Shown piece after piece: positions 43,787 through 55,732 of a DNA stretch of 64,000 nt. The notes under the pieces were generated by a model that saw only the letters and a program-made list of their open reading frames with translations, was not told where the DNA came from and searched no databases. A program made the translations under genes and the position numbers. The stretch's first letter is position 1; the number at the start of each line of letters is the position of its first letter. The stretch is from Marsupella aquatica (lineage: Eukaryota > Marchantiophyta), in contig OZ316892.1 in NCBI GenBank assembly GCA_973895155.1, forward strand, positions 30,132,001-30,196,000, written 5' to 3'.

Positions 43787-46375
43787 TCACCAGTAATCAC
43801 CACAGGAACAGATGCCACCTTTGAAATGATGAAAGCGATTTGCATCCCTCGCTATAATCTCGCGTCCTGTCACCTTAGAGATAAACTTGGTTGCTGTATG
43901 GCAGTCTGGACACACCCGAAGGTTCTTAGTTACACGAATTGGTTCTTCCGGAGGTGTGTGAATTAGTCCGTAAGCAATAGCCAACTTCTCACTATGAGAG
44001 CAAAGAGCTAGTTCTTTATCGTCCTCATTGATATCATGCAACACAAGCCGGGTATCGGGAATGTAGCCTTCAGCCTTCAGTTTTGCAGTCAATTTATTGA
44101 GCTCAGTATATATCGCCTTTGCTTCTGGGTGAGATGTATCCGCTGCAACAAATTCATGGATCTTGTTATCAACTTCAATCCAGCAACGCCCTGGCTCCTT
44201 GCGGACACCTCTCTCTTGCATCATAGTGCGCACAGATGACACCTTCTCCCACTTCCCAGCTGCAGCATAGATATTGGAGAGCAGCACATATGTAGAGGCC
44301 TTACCGGGTTCCAACTTGAAAAGCTCATTAGCGGCCAGTTCGCCCAACTCCAAGTTACCGTAAGTTCTACAAGCCCCAAGCAAGGCTGTCCAAGTTACAT
44401 CATTTGGTTCGATCGGCATCTCACTGATGAATTGCTTTGCTTCCTCTAAGTGTCCCGCCCGCCCAAGAATATCCACCATGAGGTTATAGTGAACAACAGT
44501 TCGCTCGATACCATAATCTTGAGTCATAGCTGAAAAGATTCTACGGCCATCATCAACAAGGCCCCCATGAGAACAGGCTAACAACACAGCTATGAATGAC
44601 GTCTCGATGGGAGTCACATGGTCTCCATTCATTTTTCTGAAAAGTTCCAGGGCTTCATGCCCATGTCCATGTTGTGCAAGTCCACCAATCATTATGTTCC
44701 ATGTGATTACATCGCGTTTCTCCATTCTGTCGAAAACCAATCGGGCATCATCTATACTGCCACTCTTTATATACACGTGAACGAGTGCACTACCCACACG
44801 CAAATCCGACTCCAGTCCGGCTTTGCAAGCGTGGCCATGAATCTCCTTCACCCACTCCAAAGCCCCCGCCATTGCAGATGCATTCAGGATACTCACGTAA
44901 GTGAATGCATCTGGTTCTAAACCTTCTCGTCGCATTTGAAGAAACAGTCGATATGCTTCCGCACCAGGACCACGTTCGGCATATGCTCCAATCATAATAT
45001 TCCATGTAATGACATTTCGATTGGTCAACTTTTCAAAAACATTCCTTGCCTCGGTGATGCACCCACATTTTGCGTACATCAGTACGAGGGCAGTCCCTAC
45101 ACGCACGTCCGATTCAAAGCCGACATGTCGAACACGCTCATGAATTTCTTTTCCGCGTGGTAGAGATAATGGGCTGGCACATCCTTTCAGCATGGTCAGA
45201 TATGTGATCTCATTAGGCTGCACGCCGCCTTGGCGCATTTGATTGAAAAGCTCGAATGCAGACTGAACATGATCACTCTTAGCATATCCTGCAATCATGT
45301 TGGTCCAAGTAATAACATTCTTCTTCTTAAGTTGATCAAAAACTCGGCGTGCATCCAACAATGCCCCACATTTAATGAACACATTCATGAGGGTTACCGC
45401 CACATATTGATTCTTATCCATTCCACTCTGGATGATGTGGTCTTGCACCTGCTTCACCGCTAAAAGGTCTTTCTGTTTTGAGCACATCTGCAGAACTTTC
45501 ACATATGTGTACGAGTTTGTAATAATGCCTCGTTGCAGACGATTCTGCAACACAGCAATTGCTTGACTCGTGGTCCCCACGCCATGCATGTCACTACTAC
45601 CATCCCGTTGTGCACTGTCTCGAGAGCAATCTCTGCTGCCAGAATTGGAAAGAGATCGTAATCCGCCTTGACCAGTCAAATCGAGCCCTGCCTCCCTCCA
45701 ATTTACTTTCCTGAGCAGCTCCTCGGTTATCAGGTGTTGCCTTCCTAAATTGTCAGGCACCCTTTCTTCACAGATAGCTGAAGATTGCTTCTTTTCCTCC
45801 CTGGATAGAGGTTCCGGCTTTCGAATCTCTTGTACACCGTTTGCTGTCATACATCTGGTTAATTTCGCTTTTATGTCACCTGTTCGTTCGAGTTGCACTT
45901 TCAAGCTGTCAGTGTTCTGTTGACGTGATTCAATCCCACCGACGACTTTATGTGAAGGGTTCCGATTCTGCTCGATCACCTTTGCAGCTTCCCTCCAAGT
46001 GGCAGCTCCTGGGCGAGTTTTAGCGGATGGTGCCTCCAGCTGTGCTACATGGTTGTCATGCCCCGTTACACTTTGAAAACCAGCGCGGGCTTCAGCTTCC
46101 CCTTTGTGTTCAGGCTGTGCTGATTGAGCTTCCCTCCCGTATAGCTCGGCAGCGTTCTTCTGAAGCTTCCACTGATCACGAAATGCGTCGAGCTCGTGCT
46201 GCACCCGCCGTAGGCACGGATTGTAAATTTTTGCCACGCCAGACATCTGCCGTTTGACGGGGCCCACAATTTCATATGCACGAGATTGCAATCTGCCTTG
46301 AGTAATCAATTTGAGCCTTGCCTTCACCCATGCTTGAGTAGAGCAGACATCTACCCATAGTGCTTTCCTTGTCAT
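43787..46375 (-). CDS. PPR3: PLS-class DYW pentatricopeptide repeat protein with N-terminal insertion
   Basis: ATG at 46,375 aligns with the PPR1 start ([10 protein letters not shown] against MTSIALWVDV). The frame is 862 residues. The presequence-like N-terminus is followed by about 215 residues (33-247; 45,635-46,279) that neither PPR1 nor PPR2 has. They are rich in Glu, Lys, Arg and Gln, with no domain I recognise. The PPR tract starts near residue 287 and has only one 101-residue P-L-S triplet (44,711-45,013) before the final P2-L2-S2, E motifs and DYW domain ([41 protein letters not shown]). All DYW zinc and HxE residues are present. The expected role is organelle C-to-U RNA editing, with a different and shorter target from PPR1 and PPR2. 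The open frame extends 33 codons upstream without an ATG. Confidence 0.93.
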   Translation of the reverse strand: MTRKALWVDVCSTQAWVKARLKLITQGRLQSRAYEIVGPVKRQMSGVAKIYNPCLRRVQHELDAFRDQWKLQKNAAELYGREAQSAQPEHKGEAEARAGFQSVTGHDNHVAQLEAPSAKTRPGAATWREAAKVIEQNRNPSHKVVGGIESRQQNTDSLKVQLERTGDIKAKLTRCMTANGVQEIRKPEPLSREEKKQSSAICEERVPDNLGRQHLITEELLRKVNWREAGLDLTGQGGLRSLSNSGSRDCSRDSAQRDGSSDMHGVGTTSQAIAVLQNRLQRGIITNSYTYVKVLQMCSKQKDLLAVKQVQDHIIQSGMDKNQYVAVTLMNVFIKCGALLDARRVFDQLKKKNVITWTNMIAGYAKSDHVQSAFELFNQMRQGGVQPNEITYLTMLKGCASPLSLPRGKEIHERVRHVGFESDVRVGTALVLMYAKCGCITEARNVFEKLTNRNVITWNIMIGAYAERGPGAEAYRLFLQMRREGLEPDAFTYVSILNASAMAGALEWVKEIHGHACKAGLESDLRVGSALVHVYIKSGSIDDARLVFDRMEKRDVITWNIMIGGLAQHGHGHEALELFRKMNGDHVTPIETSFIAVLLACSHGGLVDDGRRIFSAMTQDYGIERTVVHYNLMVDILGRAGHLEEAKQFISEMPIEPNDVTWTALLGACRTYGNLELGELAANELFKLEPGKASTYVLLSNIYAAAGKWEKVSSVRTMMQERGVRKEPGRCWIEVDNKIHEFVAADTSHPEAKAIYTELNKLTAKLKAEGYIPDTRLVLHDINEDDKELALCSHSEKLAIAYGLIHTPPEEPIRVTKNLRVCPDCHTATKFISKVTGREIIARDANRFHHFKGGICSCGDYW
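45635..46279 (-). other. About 215-codon in-frame insertion unique to PPR3
   Basis: It lies between CAATCTCGTG and AGAGATTGCTCTC, which are nearly contiguous in PPR1 (14 bp apart). Translation has no stop and reads [20 protein letters not shown] at the start and [19 protein letters not shown] near the end. On the gene strand the 3' edge CTCTTTCCAATTCTGGCAG looks like a splice acceptor. An intron whose length is a multiple of three, retained or exonised, is therefore an alternative to a coding insertion. Confidence 0.6.
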
Positions 46376-48802
46376 CTTATGATTAAACTCGGGTGTTCTG
46401 GGCTTCCTCTGTGGGCACCACAACCCACCATCAGATCGACCAGCACAAAATGCAAGCGACTCCACGAGGTGCAATGAATTGTTTTGGATTTGTTTCTGAA
46501 GTCAAGACCATATTTCTACAATAAAAAAGGTAACAACACGATAGCAGACCGGTAAGTCCCTGATTCTACGGCTAGAACCCTAACCTCCGATCTGTCAAGA
46601 ATGCAATGGTCCTAAAATAGAATACCGAAATAATTGTGAGGGCCATATCCAGGTAGCTAAAAGAATCTGTATGCTCGTTCACACTCCAGTCACTTTGCAG
46701 TCCTGGCAGTATGGAAATGCAGGGGAACCATCGCTATGGCAACGGAGTTCAATGGATCAATGATGCCAGCGTTGACTAAACCCTAAACCCTAAACTCCAT
46801 ATACACCTGAGCGTATAAATCCACTGATAGGCATTATAGAAGAGTTGACTTATCCACATCAAACCAAGGTAGGGAGAACTCCCCCAAAAATCAATACAAC
46901 TGCAGAAAATGCACCTAATTAGGACAGCGTTGAGCTCTCTCCTAAAGGTTTTCCCTTCCCTACGAGTAACTCCGCCTGTTTGTAATAGAGTCCTTTTCCC
47001 AAGGCTTTTGCATGGTTTGCACAACTCAAGTTACACCAGAATTTGTGTTAACAATTACAAACAATTATAGTGAAAGCCGACTCCTTCCAAGTTTACACTA
47101 ACCATGCTGCTTGAAAGGGGCACAACAAATTCATCGACTGTAATTGATTAACTAATTCAACAATGCCAGTGCTGCAACGCCTCGTTACTTCAGCCGCTCA
47201 TCTCCCTAAACATAACAGAACATGAAGGAATCATTTGTAGTTAGAGATAGAAAAGTCACACACCTCTTGCCTCATCGTATCCAATCACTATGCTCTTCCG
47301 CTCCAGAAGCTCCAGAAGACGATGAATCAGTCTAAGTAAAGCAATCTTGCAGCGTCCTCAAATTTCAAGTCTATCTTTCCACTAAGGAAAGAAAATTCAC
47401 TAGGCGAAGGCTCTGTTGGGGAAACCTTGCCCGGACAGAGGAATCTCACCTCAACGTAACAGTTGGAGGAACCCCTAGAGGCATGGCAGTAGCAGTATCG
47501 TCTCCACTAAGAATTGCTGTACTCCTTTTAAGAATTATCCCAGCTTTGCCATCCAAACTTGAGAATCGAAACTCCAAGTTTTGAGAAGAAATACTGTGAG
47601 AATTTCTACCTTTCCAATCCCAACGCAACCACCGTCATACCTGCACATTGCCCTCTGAAAAACTTTGGCGCAAGTGCTCTTGTTTATCGCCCTCCAAGAA
47701 AGAACCCTTTTCCAACCGAATTGTCCTGCATACCAAACAAAAATTGACGACATCTCTTGAAAGAAGAACTTGTGAACAAGTGATATGCAGACCGTGTAAT
47801 TAGCAAATTGGGCAGGCTCGACAATTCTTTCAGAACAACAAGTCGAAGCAAGTGGGAACAAAATTGATCCAGATTGGGCAATAAAAGAAGCGCATAAACG
47901 AAGATAACCTTTGAAGTTCGACATGTCTGAAAAAAAAAGAGGCAACTGCACATAATTGCGGGCAGCAGGAGACGTCATCCGAGGATTGAGCAGCACTTGA
48001 ACCAGGACGGGGAGACGAACATGTATCGCGGGTTGAAGAAGAGATCCTGTCCCGCTTCCTTGGGTACTAAGAGTTGAGAAATATTGTTGGCCAACAATTT
48101 AGGGTTGAAACGCAGAAGAACATCGAGTAAAGCTAGGGCCTTACTAGGAATTCTCTGTCCAAAGGACATCGTGAGAGGCCGTGTAAAACGCGAACCTCAC
48201 AGGGATCACTGGATTCGTCAGCATGCAGCTATACACAGGTCGGTACCAGCTCCCCGAGAAGCAACTTAAGCACCATTAAATAATGAGCTAAGACGAGTAA
48301 TTCGAGCAGATTGTGAATTCTACAAGCATTGTTAGCTTGCGACAGCCCGGGATATCCACCGGAGATCTCCTTGGATTCATGTAGAGATATTGGTGGCGAG
48401 GAGGAAAAGGCACTGTTAAACCTGATCTGTTACTCGAATTTTCTCGCACAAACCGTCCTCTGTCACTCGGACTTCAGCTGAACTGAGCCCAGCTAAGTGA
48501 GCCGAACTGCGCTATTCCAAGTCCGAACTGCGATTCGACTGGGAATTGTTTGCCTCCCGTCTTACAGCAGTTTCCTAAAACGGTTGTGCCGCTGATCCAA
48601 TTGAGGTGAGTAAAAGAAGAGATCTGACTGGACGATGATGTCCTGAGGATTCTCAATGGGCACAACTATCTGCATCACTCCGAGAAAAACTGAACTCAAT
48701 ATCAAACAACGATGCCGTGGTCGTTTGAGAGAATACATCACTGTTCACGACTCTTCATTTTGTCTCAAGACCAGATTGATCGCACGAGGACGATAATCAT
48801 TC
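46376..48802 (-). promoter_or_regulatory. 5' module of PPR3, copy 3 (rearranged)
   Basis: The proximal part 46,376-46,690 is homologous to modules 1 and 2. From about 46,690 to 47,324 the sequence is unrelated and includes CTAAACCCTAAACCCTAAA at 46,776-46,795. From 47,325 to 48,802 it is nearly identical to 20,085-21,562 in module 2, including the donor GTGCAG|GTATGA (intron from 47,640). The three donors and the 68-nt exon nearer the gene in modules 1 and 2 are missing here, so the leader must be spliced differently. Confidence 0.6.
47325..48802. repeat. 1,478-bp near-identical block, copy in PPR3 flank
   Basis: This is the partner of 20,085-21,562 with the same orientation relative to its PPR gene. 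Both edges are sharp: DNA beyond 47,325 and beyond 48,802 does not match the other copy directly. It encodes no conserved long frame. Confidence 0.95.
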
Positions 48803-48929
48803 TAAACTCAATTCACACTTCGGTTATCTTGCTTACCTTGACCAGATTTTTTAATTTTTGTACCCTACAAATTGGAATGACTCCCACTCTAAAAAGTGGG
48901 GCAAGTGTGTATTATAGTTTAGTATTTTA

Positions 48930-49405
48930 TGTCATATGTCCAGGGCCAAGGCCAAGACAACCCCGTCTCTTTGGCCATAGCCAGAAGTCGACAGGACCCC
49001 AAGAACCGAGCCACCACAGGAGGAATACGACCCCCGCAACATGGGCACATGACCCCCCCCAGCCCCGCAACATGGACAGAGACATGGAACAACTCAGAAA
49101 AACATCAAGGACTAGTTTGTGCCTCTATCGTGTTAGGACAGCCCGAAACGCAACCCGGGGAAGGAATGCTACAGTAGTCGCCAATCAAGAGCTTGGAAAA
49201 CCCTGATTGCCACAATAATAACGTGACATAGCAACTAGTCACAGGCGTCCCTGCATACCAGGCACCAATCAACAGCCTCAATTGTAAGTCAAAGGATATC
49301 CGGTCGTAGTCGTTCCTAAGCCTACGTTGGACATCTATCCAAGCCTTGGCCCTAAGCTGCCTAGTACACTTCCTGTGTGCCCCCTTAAAGGTGTCACACA
49401 AGGCT
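48930..49405 (-). mobile_element. Inverted 5' fragment of the RT element
   Basis: The minus strand matches the 5' part of the element at 21,571-21,850 (GGGTTTTCCAAGCTCTTGATT, CCCCGGGTTGCGTTTCGGGC, CTAACACGATAGAGGCACAA). It extends further upstream, where a frame (49,105-49,401) reads CDTFKGAHRKCTRQLRAKAW and RRLRNDYDRISFDLQLRLL. That may be the N-terminal part of the element protein. The RT core is absent. Confidence 0.75.
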
Positions 49406-51649
49406 GTTAATTAAATTTTGAGCTTATTAAAACTTATAATTACCTCTTTGTGTGTAATTTCAGTGTAGTTGAAAGCTTAGGCCTTGGTCAACTTTGAACC
49501 TAGAAGATTGAGTGAGAAATTAATAGTGATAGTTTTAAGGTAGAGTAACTTTTGTGATATTTTTATCAAATCGTTGTAGGTCATGAGAAACTCTGAATTT
49601 TTGAATAGATAGATTTTAGATAGAGAAATCTACCCAAAAAATGTCAGGCAAAACGGACATGTCGTTAGGAAGTTAGGGTCATTTTTGTTTCGCATATTAA
49701 CACTTTGACACTTAAAATAGTTTTTTGTTTTTGCAACTTTATACTAAATTGGCTTCTTTAGGTATTTTATTGGTAGATTTTGATTAGTCTAAAAAGTATG
49801 AAATAATTTCCAGAGTGGAGATTATACGTAGTAGAAGGAGCTGGAACAATTTTCAGCACTTTTGGAGATCAGGTTAAGGAGTTAAAAATAGTTTTGGGAG
49901 ACACTTTGACAGTTTTGACGACTTGGACGTCCCGGCCGGAATACGTCCAGGACGTCAACGTCCTGATGACTTTAGATGGCCAAGACTACTTTTCAACACT
50001 TTTCACCAGAAAACTCAGAGCTTTAGGCCCTAGTCGGTGATCAGTCTGATTGAGGCATGGAATTAGGTAGAAGTGAAAACTCCATCAACAATTGATTGAT
50101 GAGATATGGTGTATTAGGTGATCATCAGTTGCAGGCAACGAAGTGAAGTAGTCATGGCCTGGAAAGACAAATCGAATTGGAAAGATAATGTCAAATCACA
50201 AGTCGTTGAAGTCGAAATCGCGAAAACTCGTGGTAAGAAAAAATCAGCAACATCAAATATTTTATGGCGCCACATTTACTTGACCAAATTGGCTGATATT
50301 CTTTGAGGAGGTAGAAGGGAAGTAGGCGCACTTTCTGGCAAAATATGAGCACCAACCAAGGTCTGGTTGGTGAGAGAAAAATCAGATGCCGGAGGGGGGT
50401 CTGCAGCTTCCAATTTTTCTGCACGAAATTTGATTCTATGATTTGAAGCATGTGGACCAAGATTGAATGGAAGTAGGAGATTGATTAAGAGCTAGTAAGA
50501 TAGAAGAATACTTAGCCCATGGTGAGAATTGGATTGGAGTGGCTAAAGAGTATTTAAGGATTGTAGTTTCTTGTGTTGAGGGATAGATGCTTGGTTGCTT
50601 AGTAGAAATTTCACCCATATGGAGGGGAACTAAGATCAACAAGCATATGATCCCAGAGTTGGATAATTGTAGAGAAGTGAGGAGAAGTACCCCGGACAGT
50701 GGTTCCATTTGTACCAGGAAATTTATGATGTTACATAAAGTCTCTTCTTCTTACATCCTTCTTTGCTATGACTTCAATTCTGTAGTTAGCATGAGAATTG
50801 AGTTTTAGAGAGATCGAATACCTGGATGCTACCTGTGCTCAAGCCGGTTGATTTCCCGGATGTTCAATATGCTTTGTATGGTGTGCTTTGCTATTAATCC
50901 TTGGTGTCCCATTGGCCAAAGTTACCCCTGGGAGTGACACTCTAATTTCTAGAGCCGGGAGGTGATTTTTGACTAGGGGAGCTGCTAAAGTCTTATGCTT
51001 GAGATCGTGTTGTAGTCGGGAGCTATGGGCTCAGCCCCTAGTTCCATTCTACACACCAATTGATGGTAAAAATAGCAGCATAACAACAACACAACTTATG
51101 GCGTACCGAGCAGGGTTTTCTCAGTGACCTGTTGGTTTGTTGTCAAAATGTAAGATCAACTAGAAGCTGTGGTGTGACTTCAGGTTCTCGATGGTCTGGG
51201 CAGTACACCTTGGCATCATATTGGCGGTTCCTTATGAAGCCTTGGTGCCTCTAGTTGTGAGCTTTTAGTAGAGGCTTGCTTGCAGGTTTTCCCTGGCTAC
51301 CCTACTTGAAGCATATTAGTAAAAGTTGCACTCTCATATGGAGGGAGTCCTTGTGGAGAGTTAGGTTGTTTTGTCGTTGTAGTCCATTGTTTTGAAGTGG
51401 AGAAAGCTCTCCAGCCTCTTGGAAGATAGAGGTGGGGTTTGTTGGTTCCATAAAGTATTTACATCCATTTTCCGCTTGTGGTCCCACCCTAAGCTCTTCC
51501 ATGGGAACAAACTGGTAGAGATAGCAATATCTTTGCTTGGGTTGTGTGTTACCCGTGAGTTACCCTCCACGACACTTTCTACTCAAGGGAAACCTATGAC
51601 TCACAGCGAAGAGGTGATTGGCAATCTTTGAGAAGACCAGTCCTAGATC
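49406..51649. other. AT-rich stretch, no gene recognised
   Basis: Open frames of 60-90 codons on both strands have no recognisable domain. At about 49,922-49,970 short palindromic words cluster (GACGTCC, GGCCGG, ACGTCC, GGACGTC, AACGTCC). The region may hold old element remains that I cannot identify. Confidence 0.4.
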
Positions 51650-53450
51650 AAACACACGACAGCCGCTAGCTTGGAACATATGAGTATTTTGTCCCAACCA
51701 TAGCATCCACAGTATTTGGTACAAAACAAACAGCTTACTTAGCCATGTGGATGTGATCTTTCCTGTACCCCGCCTCTAGCAGAGACAGTAGCCCCTGGCC
51801 GATAGGCAAACAAAGGTCACTCAGATAGAACCTGCAGAGTCACCAACACTTCTCCACGTGTACACATTGGAAGAAAAGGTGGGGGATGGTCTCCAACACT
51901 CCCAGACACAGCTTACATTCGCCGTTGCTCACCTTCATACATAGAGCCCTAGCCCCAATGAAGAGCCCTCCTACAATAATCCGCCATATATATGTTTTTC
52001 CCCTGGCCGGCAAGTCCGATCCCCATAGCTTAGTCCATCCAAGACTCCACTCCATCTCAGAGCGAGACAACGACCAAATATGATTCAGTCTGGCTAAGGT
52101 CAAGACCTTTGGTCTCAAGAACTGGTACACACAACAGTTCTCAATTTTAAAATCCTTAAGAGTCTCAGTCTTGTCTGCCCACCTCCACTATTTAGCGTAC
52201 AAAAAACAATCATACCGACATGCATTCAACTCCATAGGGTCTCCAGAAACTCTCCAACTAGTATTATGTGTTCCATTGAGTAACCCTGAAGTTGGTTCCG
52301 TCTCCAAGGTATGTCCTTCTAGCCGCCCTCCTCACTGGACCATCCATCACCAATCATCCAAAGTCCAACCTGCCACAGAAAGCTGCAATCCCTGTGATGT
52401 CTTCGTTAGGGAGAGAGCCAAAACCTTAAGTACATTGAAGGGCATTGTATATGCTCCACCAGGCTGGTGCCCCAAATGGCCCAGGCATGAAAGATAGGTT
52501 AGCCCTCACTAGTGCCCAACTCCTCCATAGACACCTGTGTATGTCAACCCTCCGCAGGATTGTGGTGTGCACAAAAGGAGCTTGTCCTGGAAAGTGTAAC
52601 CATTGCGTCTGATCACCTTATATATAGTTCATCCATCCCATTAGAGAAAGATTGGCCTCCAGCATTCTCGCCCACTCCGTGTGTGGAGTTTTCAAAGCCT
52701 TGGTGAACCACTGGGACAGGAGAGCATCCGAGTGGCTTTGAAAGTCTTTAAATCCAAGACCCCCTCTACACGGGGGAGAGCCATCTTGGCCCAGGCCACC
52801 AACGGAACCTTCTTGCCCCCTGCAGGGTTATACCCCCACAAGAAGTCCCTACAGAGCGCCACCAGCTTCTTAGCAAGACCAGCATAAGCTTTTAAATACA
52901 TTACATGATAAATAGGGATAGCTTGTAGGACGTGCTTGACTAGTAACATTCTTCCAGGGAACGAGAGCAACTTGTTTGTCCACGCCGATAGTATGCAGCT
53001 GATCTTATCTAAGCAGAATATGTGTAGTTGTTCAGTGAGTAGTCCCCCTCCAATAGGTGCCCCAAGTATTTTTGAACCTCGCCCTTCTCACTGATACGGC
53101 AGCCAGTGGTCGCCAGCCATGCCGGCACCACCTCCAACGCTAGGGGAATCACAACTGATTTCTCAAGGTTCAGCCTAGCACCCGAGGCCATCTCCAATGC
53201 AAGGATAAAACATCCCCACATCATCCGCAAAAAGTTGGTAGCTGATTGTGAGCTCCTCTGTGATTTTCAGGCCATGTAGTCTTCCCTCATTCATCTTAGC
53301 ATCTAGAAAGTCCATGAGTGGTTGGGTGGATATCACAAAGAGCAGCGGTGATAGAGGGCATCCCTACCTTACCCCACGCTTAAGTACAATGGGACTAGAG
53401 AGAAAGCCATTCACTAATACTTTAGAGGAGGGTTGTGTCCACTGCTGGCC
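51650..53450 (-). mobile_element. LINE (L1-type) fragment with RT core and zf-RVT
   Basis: Read on the minus strand from 53,450. It has VLVNGFLSSPIVLKRGVR, a stop, then GCPLSPLLF (RT motif B region), and FADDVGMF (catalytic DD, about 53,210). Next come SGARLNLEKSVVIPL and TGCRISEKGEVQKYLG, followed by SFPGRMLLVKHVLQAIPIYH and LCRDFLWGYNPAGGKKVPLV (52,970-52,780). The zf-RVT pattern CKLCLGVLETIPHLFFQC is at about 51,850-51,910. The stop in RGVR-Q-GC is TAG for CAG at 53,364-53,366, a C-to-T change. The ORF2 N-terminus (endonuclease) is missing. Confidence 0.85.
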
Positions 53451-53475
53451 ATAACTATGCAAGAATAGCCAGGAT

Positions 53476-54970
53476 TTGAGAGTTGTGGATCGACATGAGT
53501 GGAGGAACTTTAGGTTTGTTGCAAAGAACCTTCACCGTTTACTGTGGCTGTTGACAGACCTTAGGAGACACTTGGAGGCCAAGGCCGAGCCTGAGCCTGA
53601 GCTATGGCCGGGCACAATAGTGGTCTGGCCCCACCCAGGTGTGGAAGTTGAGTTTGCTCCGCCCTCAAAGCGAATCCGGATCCTTCACAGATGTGATGAT
53701 GGATCAAACACCGATCATGGCAATGAATTGGAGGGCTTGGACCCTGTTGCAATGTATGAAGCACGGATTGCACTTCGCAGACTCGGTCATAGGGATTGGA
53801 AGATGCGTGAGTAGGCAATTGTAGTTGCCACGGCGCTGGACAACATGCAGAATTTTGTAGCCATCCTACCCACGGGTTCCGGGAAATCAGCCATTTTCTT
53901 GGTAGTCGCTTGGAGTAGTGGAAAGACGGTGGTTGTCGTTGTTCCTCTGTATGTGTTGATCCACACTCAGATGGCGGAGTGCTAGGCCGCAGGTTTTGAT
54001 TGTTTGGAGTTCAGGGTGAGCTATATCCCTGTGGCAGAGGTGCCTCCACTCGTGTTTGTCCCTATCAAGATTGCCATCCAAGAGAGTTTCCAAAGTTGGG
54101 CCAGACAACTCATTTGCGCCGGCAAATTGCATTCAATTGTCATAGATGAGGTGCATCAGGTGTTGTGTCCCTACCGTCAGTCCATGGCGCAGCTCTCTCT
54201 GGCTTTTCCAACTGCATTGTCAGCTGATTGGATTGATGACCTCTCTACCGCCCCGCAAGGAAGCGGCGTATGGTGGAAGTTGGGAAGTCCATGGAAGGTG
54301 ATTTGGTCCTATACAACATGACTTAACCTTGAGTACAGAGTTGTGGACAATGAGGCCCGACTGGATTTGAAAATCGTGGAACTTCTACACGATTGGGTGG
54401 CCGCCGCCGGCATAGAGGACAGAGCTCCGGTTTACACTATGACAAAGAATGAAGCTGGGATGTGGATCAAACTCTACGACAACATCATGTCCAAAGCTGC
54501 TTCTCAACCTCCGATATAGTGAAGGCAGATAGACTTAGCAAGCTACAAAGTTGGGAGGCGGGCATGCCTAAAGTCATGGTGGCGACCTCAGTGATCTCCT
54601 ATAGATATAATTATCCCAGCATTTGCTTGGTTGTGCATCGGGGAGGTTTTTATGGGTTGAAAGAGTACCACCAAGAGTCGGGCAGATGTGGATGGGACGG
54701 CCGGCCCGGAGTGTGCATGGTAGTTTCGCACAAGGACTATCGCGCGTGGGGCTCTCTGCACCATCTATGCAAATCCAAGGAGTCAACGAGGAGAGCATGA
54801 AGATGGCGCACCAATGGATCGTGGACAGTACCATTTGTTGGCAATACAAACTTCACCTTGAGATGGACAGGAAGGCACAGGTTTGTGCCCAGCTCCCCAA
54901 CGGCTTGGCATGCGATGTGTGCCTGGAAGCCGCGACTGCCATGCCAAGCCAAAGTGGAGGCAATTTGTGA
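53476..54970 (+). pseudogene. RecQ-like DEVH-box helicase, broken
   Basis: One frame from 53,476 to about 54,240 contains an approach helix (ALRRLGHRDWKMRE), the Walker A motif ILPTGSGKS, motif Ia-like VVVVVPLYVL and Walker B IVIDEVHQVL. TAG stops lie at 53,812 and about 53,981. The C-terminal helicase half appears in shifted frames: LNLEYRVVDNEARL, VYTMTKNEAGMW, VATSVISYRYNYPSICLVVH and QESGRCGWDGRPG (motif VI, normally QE-GRAGRDG). A Cys-containing end (ACDVC) follows. The style is that of RecQ-like helicases resembling fungal telomere-linked or element-borne helicases, rather than the standard plant RecQ genes. Two stops, frameshifts and the altered motif VI argue that it is inactive. Confidence 0.75.
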
Positions 54971-55732
54971 CAGGGCCCCAAACCCGGTAGTAACTTAGTG
55001 ATGACTTATAACTGCATATATAAGTAGAAAGACAAGTAGGTGTAGTAAAAGTGTTTGGATTTTCAAATTTTTTATTTTTGTTAGTTCTAATAAATGGATG
55101 CGACAACCGGAGGCCGAAGTTGAGAGGGGTGTCGGGCGGTGATGTATGACAAGGGAACCATTGAGGGGGCACAAGGAGGCCACAAGGCAGCCCAAGGACT
55201 TGGAGCCAAGGTGTGGGCATCTTGGAGGGGTGGGGGCTGGTCGGAGGCTCCACATAAGGCGCAAAACGGGAAGAATGACCAAAATATAGAAAAAGTTGAA
55301 ACTTAAAAAAGATGTTGCTGCGCTAGTACTATTCCAAACATGGTCATGTTTGAATTCATTTTGAAGCCCTCAATGAGCCCCATGCGAAAATGAGGTTCTC
55401 TAGTTGATTTTAGGTCTATATCAAACAGTGACATCTTGAGGGACCTCAACGCCTGTAAAATGGCAAACTAGACAATCTTGGAGTAGTGATGGTGGGAGGG
55501 CCCTTAGAAGGAAGGGGTTCCCACACTTGTGTTCCCCTTCACCCTTTGTGTGGTCCTCACATGTTTTTTTGCTCTCTTTCCCTTCCCCACCATAGAAGGG
55601 CCACCGTAGAAGGGGCCCTCACACTTTCTTCCTTCCCTTTTTCTCTATTCTCACTTGTGGGGTTTCCATTCATACCTAAACCCTAAACCCTAAACCCTTT
55701 CCCTCTTGTGCTTGCTTTCAAAGTGTGTACGG
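54971..55732. other. Non-coding, ends with plant telomere motif
   Basis: No gene recognised. A perfect interstitial telomere-type run, CCTAAACCCTAAACCCTAAACCC, lies at 55,675-55,697. The left edge interrupts the helicase remnant. Confidence 0.5.
55675..55697. repeat. Interstitial plant telomere repeat (CCCTAAA)3
   Basis: Three consecutive CCCTAAA units, the commonest plant telomere type, stand alone. Similar shorter runs occur at 5,889, 14,885, 15,272, 19,502, 41,894 and 46,776. Confidence 0.9.

Noticed and set aside
20085-48802. The two 1,478-bp near-identical blocks as LTRs of one giant element
   Set aside because: They lack TG...CA ends and target duplications, a third diverged copy exists, and they lie at equivalent positions upstream of paralogous genes.
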